Of a stretch of DNA of 9,001 nt, positions 6,659 through 9,001 are shown in pieces (positions within the stretch are counted from its first letter, which is position 1; each line of letters starts with the position of its first letter). This DNA comes from Spirochaetota bacterium. GTDB taxonomy: Bacteria > Spirochaetota > Spirochaetia > DSM-27196 > PWMO01. Position numbers and translations under genes: made by a program. The stretch covers positions 1 through 9,001 of the forward strand of contig JAAAOR010000142.1 of the NCBI GenBank assembly GCA_009908735.1, written 5' to 3'. The notes under the pieces were generated by a model. It did not search any database. It worked only from the letters and a program-made list of their open reading frames with translations, and was not told the DNA's origin.

Positions 6659-7717
6659 TTAACCAGCGGCTCTTCGCAGTCGGTCGCGGAGAGCCCTGCC
6701 GATCCCCGAGGAAGCCGGAAGCTCCGTCACAATTACCTCACACCCCTCCGCGTCGAAGAGATAGAAGCTGCGGTACAGCCGCCGTGCATAGTCCTCGAGA
6801 TCGGAGGCAAGAACCGAGACGGCCGGCATCGTCGTGTAATCGCCGTGAAGCGGCGTGAGGCCAATGTAACCGAAGCGAGTGCCCGCGAAGTGACCGAGGG
6901 CCGCGGGGAGCCGGCCGGTGGCCACGGTGACGACGCGCGCCCTGGGCCGATAGTGCGCATGCCGCAAGCCGGGCGCCTCCGCGGGCCGGCGACTCGCTGA
7001 ACCCACGGTACCCGCCGAGCCTATGGCGTCGCCGGCGCTCGCGGAGGCTGCGGCATCTCCGCTGCTCGTCTCGCCCGGATCACCGGGCGCCGCTATCGCA
7101 ACATTCCCGAGCACTCCGGCAATCATCTCCCGGGTGATCGCGCCTTCGCGCAGCACCGTCACCTCCCGCCCGACCACCCGCAGAATCGTCGACTCGAGCC
7201 CGTGCTCACATTCTCCGCCGTCGAGAATCCCACCCACGCGGCCCCCCATCTGCGTGACGGCGGCCGCAAAGTCGGTCGGGCTCGGGCGGCCGGAGCGGTT
7301 CGCACTCGGCGCGGCGACCGGGACCCCCACAGCCTTCAGGAGCGACCGCGCCACCGGGTGGGAGGGAATCCGTACCCCGACGCTATCGAGGCCGGCGGTG
7401 ACGACGTCGGGAATGCGGGAGCGTCGCGGAAGGATGATCGTGAGGGGGCCGGGAGAGAAAGCGTCGAAGAGACGCCGCGCTTCCTCGGGCACTGCCGCTG
7501 CAACCTCGCCGAGCATCGCGCCGGTTGCGATATGCACGATGAGAGGATTGTCGGCGGGCCGGCCCTTTGCCGCGAAAATGGCACGGCAGGCCTCGGCGTC
7601 CCACGCGCTCGCACCGAGCCCGTACACCGTCTCTGTAGGGAATACGAGGAGACCGCCACGGCGGATGATGCCGGCGGCTTCACCGATCTGCTGCGGTCCG
7701 AGGAACAGCGTGTGCAT
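6659..7717 (-). CDS. sua5: Threonylcarbamoyl-AMP synthase, Sua5 type (YrdC plus Sua5 domains)
   Basis: Makes threonylcarbamoyl-AMP from threonine, bicarbonate and ATP, the first step of tRNA t6A37 formation; TsaD and partners then transfer it to tRNA. The YrdC domain spans about 8-200: FPTETVYGLG (26-35), the catalytic-site K51-x-R53 in KGRPADNPLIVHI, SPGPLTIIL (88-96), APSANRSG (136-143) and EST at 175-177. The linker ends in APGLRHAHYRP (248-258), the counterpart of the PGM-x-x-HYAP gate sequence. The Sua5 domain (about 260-352) closes with GIGRALRDRLRRAA. Length (352) is normal for Sua5. Residues about 211-245 are Ala/Gly/Ser-rich and longer than I would expect. ATG 7717 puts the YrdC fold at its usual distance from the N-terminus; no Shine-Dalgarno is visible and TATACT lies nine bases upstream. 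It is 108 bases downstream of the Rieske gene on the same strand. Confidence 0.97.
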   Translation of the reverse strand: MHTLFLGPQQIGEAAGIIRRGGLLVFPTETVYGLGASAWDAEACRAIFAAKGRPADNPLIVHIATGAMLGEVAAAVPEEARRLFDAFSPGPLTIILPRRSRIPDVVTAGLDSVGVRIPSHPVARSLLKAVGVPVAAPSANRSGRPSPTDFAAAVTQMGGRVGGILDGGECEHGLESTILRVVGREVTVLREGAITREMIAGVLGNVAIAAPGDPGETSSGDAAASASAGDAIGSAGTVGSASRRPAEAPGLRHAHYRPRARVVTVATGRLPAALGHFAGTRFGYIGLTPLHGDYTTMPAVSVLASDLEDYARRLYRSFYLFDAEGCEVIVTELPASSGIGRALRDRLRRAAG

Positions 7718-7732
7718 GTCGCGGACAGTATA
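7718..7732 (-). promoter_or_regulatory. -10-like hexamer before sua5
   Basis: On the minus strand TATACT (7732-7727) lies nine bases before ATG 7717. I could not find a matching -35 at 16-18 bases, and there is no Shine-Dalgarno. It may be the -10 of a sua5 promoter giving a very short leader, or chance; sua5 could instead be read through from the suf genes. Confidence 0.3.
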
Positions 7733-7825
7733 TCGAAAGACGGCTGCGAGGGCAGCGGTTGGTATGCCGCAGTGGCGGCAGCGCCCAGCGAATGCCGGCC
7801 GCGGTCCCGGGTTACCGGCCGCGTG

Positions 7826-8128
7826 CTAAACTTTCACGTACACGACCCCGTCTTCCACCTTGGTCTCGTAGGTCTTCACGGGTCGAGTGGCAGGATAATC
7901 CTTTACCTTGCCGGTTCGGATCTCAAAACGAGACCCATGCTTGGGACAGTATACATCACCGCCCATAATCATCCCCTCGTGCAGGGGCGAGTACTCATGG
8001 GAGCAGGAATTATCGGTCGCGAATATCCCATCCTCGAGCTTGTAAATACAGATCTCTTTGCGCCGATGGACAAACTTGTGTGTTTTCTTAAAGTCTTCGA
8101 CCCGCACGGCCTCTCGCCATTTGGCCAT
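7826..8128 (-). CDS. Rieske [2Fe-2S] ferredoxin of the suf operon
   Basis: Small soluble Rieske protein of 100 residues. The cluster ligands are C42 and H44 (SCSHEYSPLHEG) and C61 and H64 (YCPKHGSRFEI), the standard C-x-H and C-x2-H pairs, so it should carry a [2Fe-2S] cluster. Its size and sequence match ferredoxin subunits annotated as non-heme iron oxygenase or NirD-like. Such a gene often follows sufD in suf operons, where an electron-transfer role in Fe-S assembly is suspected but not, to my knowledge, proven. Its ATG (8128) lies one base after the sufD stop codon, and GAGGA (8138-8134), inside sufD, is five bases upstream, so translation is probably coupled to sufD. No oxygenase gene is in view. 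A role in Fe-S assembly is inferred from position. Confidence 0.95.
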   Translation of the reverse strand: MAKWREAVRVEDFKKTHKFVHRRKEICIYKLEDGIFATDNSCSHEYSPLHEGMIMGGDVYCPKHGSRFEIRTGKVKDYPATRPVKTYETKVEDGVVYVKV

Positions 8129-8129
8129 C

Positions 8130-9001
8130 CTATTCCTCGTCTTCCTCCTCGGCGAGGATGCGCTCTTCGACCTCGTTTCGCAACTCTTCCTGCACGATAG
8201 CGGGAGCGCGCGAGATGAGCTCTTCGAAAAAACCTTGCACGAGCATGACGCGTGCCTCGGTCGGGCTGTAGCCGCGGGTAAAGAGATAAAAGAGCTGGCG
8301 TTCGTCGATGCGGCCCGTGGTGGAGCCGTGGCTGCACTTCACGTCGTCGGTGTTGATCTGCAGGCTCGGTATGGAGTCGGAGCGGGCACCGTCGTTGAGG
8401 ACGAGGTTGTTGTTTGTCAAATAGGCGTCGGTCTGTGGCGCGTCGTGGTCAACCTTAATGAGGCCCTGATAGACGCTTCGCGCCTCATCCTTGACCGCCC
8501 CCTTGTAAAAGGTGCGGCTGCCGGTGTGGTGTCCCCGGTGGTCCTGCACGGTTCGAAGGTCCATGTGCTGGTCTTCCCGACCAAAGTAAATACCGTCGAT
8601 CAGCGCATCCGCCCCTTGATCCGAGAGGATCGCGTCAAAGCGCACCTTTGAGAACATGCCGCCAAAGGAGCTCAGAAAGTGATGAAGATGCGCGTCACGC
8701 CCTACACGCCCAAATCCGTTGCTGATCGTACTCGAGTCCAAGTTTAGGTCATGGTGGGCGAAGAAGCTGAGCCTGCCGCCCGCCCCGACTTCGAGGTCCA
8801 CGCCGTCGGAGAGAAAAACCTCACCCTCTTCCTCGGCGCCCCGAACCAGCTGAACGAGGGAGGCATTAGCGCCCTCACCCACAGCCCCGACAATCTGCGG
8901 GAGAGAAAATCGCCCCTCACCGCGCTCCGAGAAGCTCACGATAAACGGCTCCTCTACGATGACCGACGCGGGCACGTAGAGCACCACCCCGTGTGTCCAG
9001 G
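8130..9001 (-). CDS. sufD: Fe-S cluster assembly protein SufD (5' end outside the window)
   Basis: Partial: the reading frame stays open to the right edge, leaving about 290 C-terminal residues of a protein normally around 420-450. SufD forms a beta-helix partner of SufB in the SufBCD scaffold, which builds Fe-S clusters in the cytoplasm. The diagnostic C-terminal block is present: KCSHGSTTGRIDERQLFYLF, then TRGYSPTEARVMLVQGFFEE, including the Cys and His that in E. coli SufD are important at the SufB interface. The repetitive polar strands before it (for example FFAHHDLNLDSSTISN) fit the beta-helix. The tail is very acidic (EEEDEE). The GTG at 8987 is not the true start, since codons for W-T-H-G continue upstream. 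sufB and sufC would be expected beyond the right edge. It is followed at once by the Rieske gene. Confidence 0.95.
   Translation of the reverse strand, partial: WTHGVVLYVPASVIVEEPFIVSFSERGEGRFSLPQIVGAVGEGANASLVQLVRGAEEEGEVFLSDGVDLEVGAGGRLSFFAHHDLNLDSSTISNGFGRVGRDAHLHHFLSSFGGMFSKVRFDAILSDQGADALIDGIYFGREDQHMDLRTVQDHRGHHTGSRTFYKGAVKDEARSVYQGLIKVDHDAPQTDAYLTNNNLVLNDGARSDSIPSLQINTDDVKCSHGSTTGRIDERQLFYLFTRGYSPTEARVMLVQGFFEELISRAPAIVQEELRNEVEERILAEEEDEE

Noticed and set aside
6241..6858. Plus-strand open frame of 205 codons through the thpR-sua5 gap
   Set aside because: It covers both terminator hairpins, its last third is antisense to sua5, and its sequence looks like translated non-coding DNA. 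No Shine-Dalgarno-supported start was found.
7733..7825. Terminator between the Rieske gene and sua5
   Set aside because: GC-rich inverted repeats are present (GCGGCCGG and related), but there is no T run on the minus strand.

Overview
The window is bacterial chromosomal DNA of high GC content, densely packed with housekeeping and regulatory genes. It has no mobile element, CRISPR array, tRNA or rRNA that I can recognise. The gene mix is a SufD plus Rieske ferredoxin pair, a fused Sua5-type t6A synthase, a ThpR RNA phosphodiesterase, a soluble class III nucleotidyl cyclase with a large extra C-terminal region, and two flavoproteins. It would fit a free-living high-GC spirochaete or similar Gram-negative-type anaerobe, but that is an inference from gene content and not a firm assignment.

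Layout, left to right. On the minus strand lie a metallophosphoesterase (30-1091) and, just upstream of it, a PYROXD2-like FAD oxidoreductase (1144-2718). They are probably co-transcribed. A second, unrelated FAD/NAD(P)-binding protein of the SidA/IucD/PvdA-like type (2769-4079) runs the other way from a 50-bp shared promoter region. It converges, 24 bases apart, on a minus-strand class III nucleotidyl cyclase (4104-5546). The cyclase is divergent from thpR (5619-6218), with only 72 bases between them and overlapping promoter candidates. A gene-free stretch of about 440 bases follows (6219-6658). It is mostly the 3' side of the minus-strand sua5 gene and carries two strong tandem intrinsic terminators for minus-strand transcription, with an unusually AT-rich segment between them and sua5. 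Next come sua5 (6659-7717), a Rieske ferredoxin (7826-8128) and the 3' part of sufD (8130 to the right edge), all on the minus strand. sufD and the Rieske gene are separated by one base and form the tail of a suf Fe-S assembly operon.

Functional grouping: sufD and the Rieske ferredoxin serve Fe-S cluster assembly. sua5 makes the activated threonyl-carbamate for tRNA t6A37, and ThpR acts on 2',3'-cyclic phosphate RNA ends. The cyclase is a cytoplasmic signalling enzyme whose input is unknown. I see no complete new multi-gene system. The points most worth a second look are the unusual cyclase (a missing transition-state Asn and an internally repeated C-terminal region), the terminator-flanked AT-rich region after sua5, and a run of genes whose -10-like hexamers sit so close to the start codon that leaderless transcription is likely.
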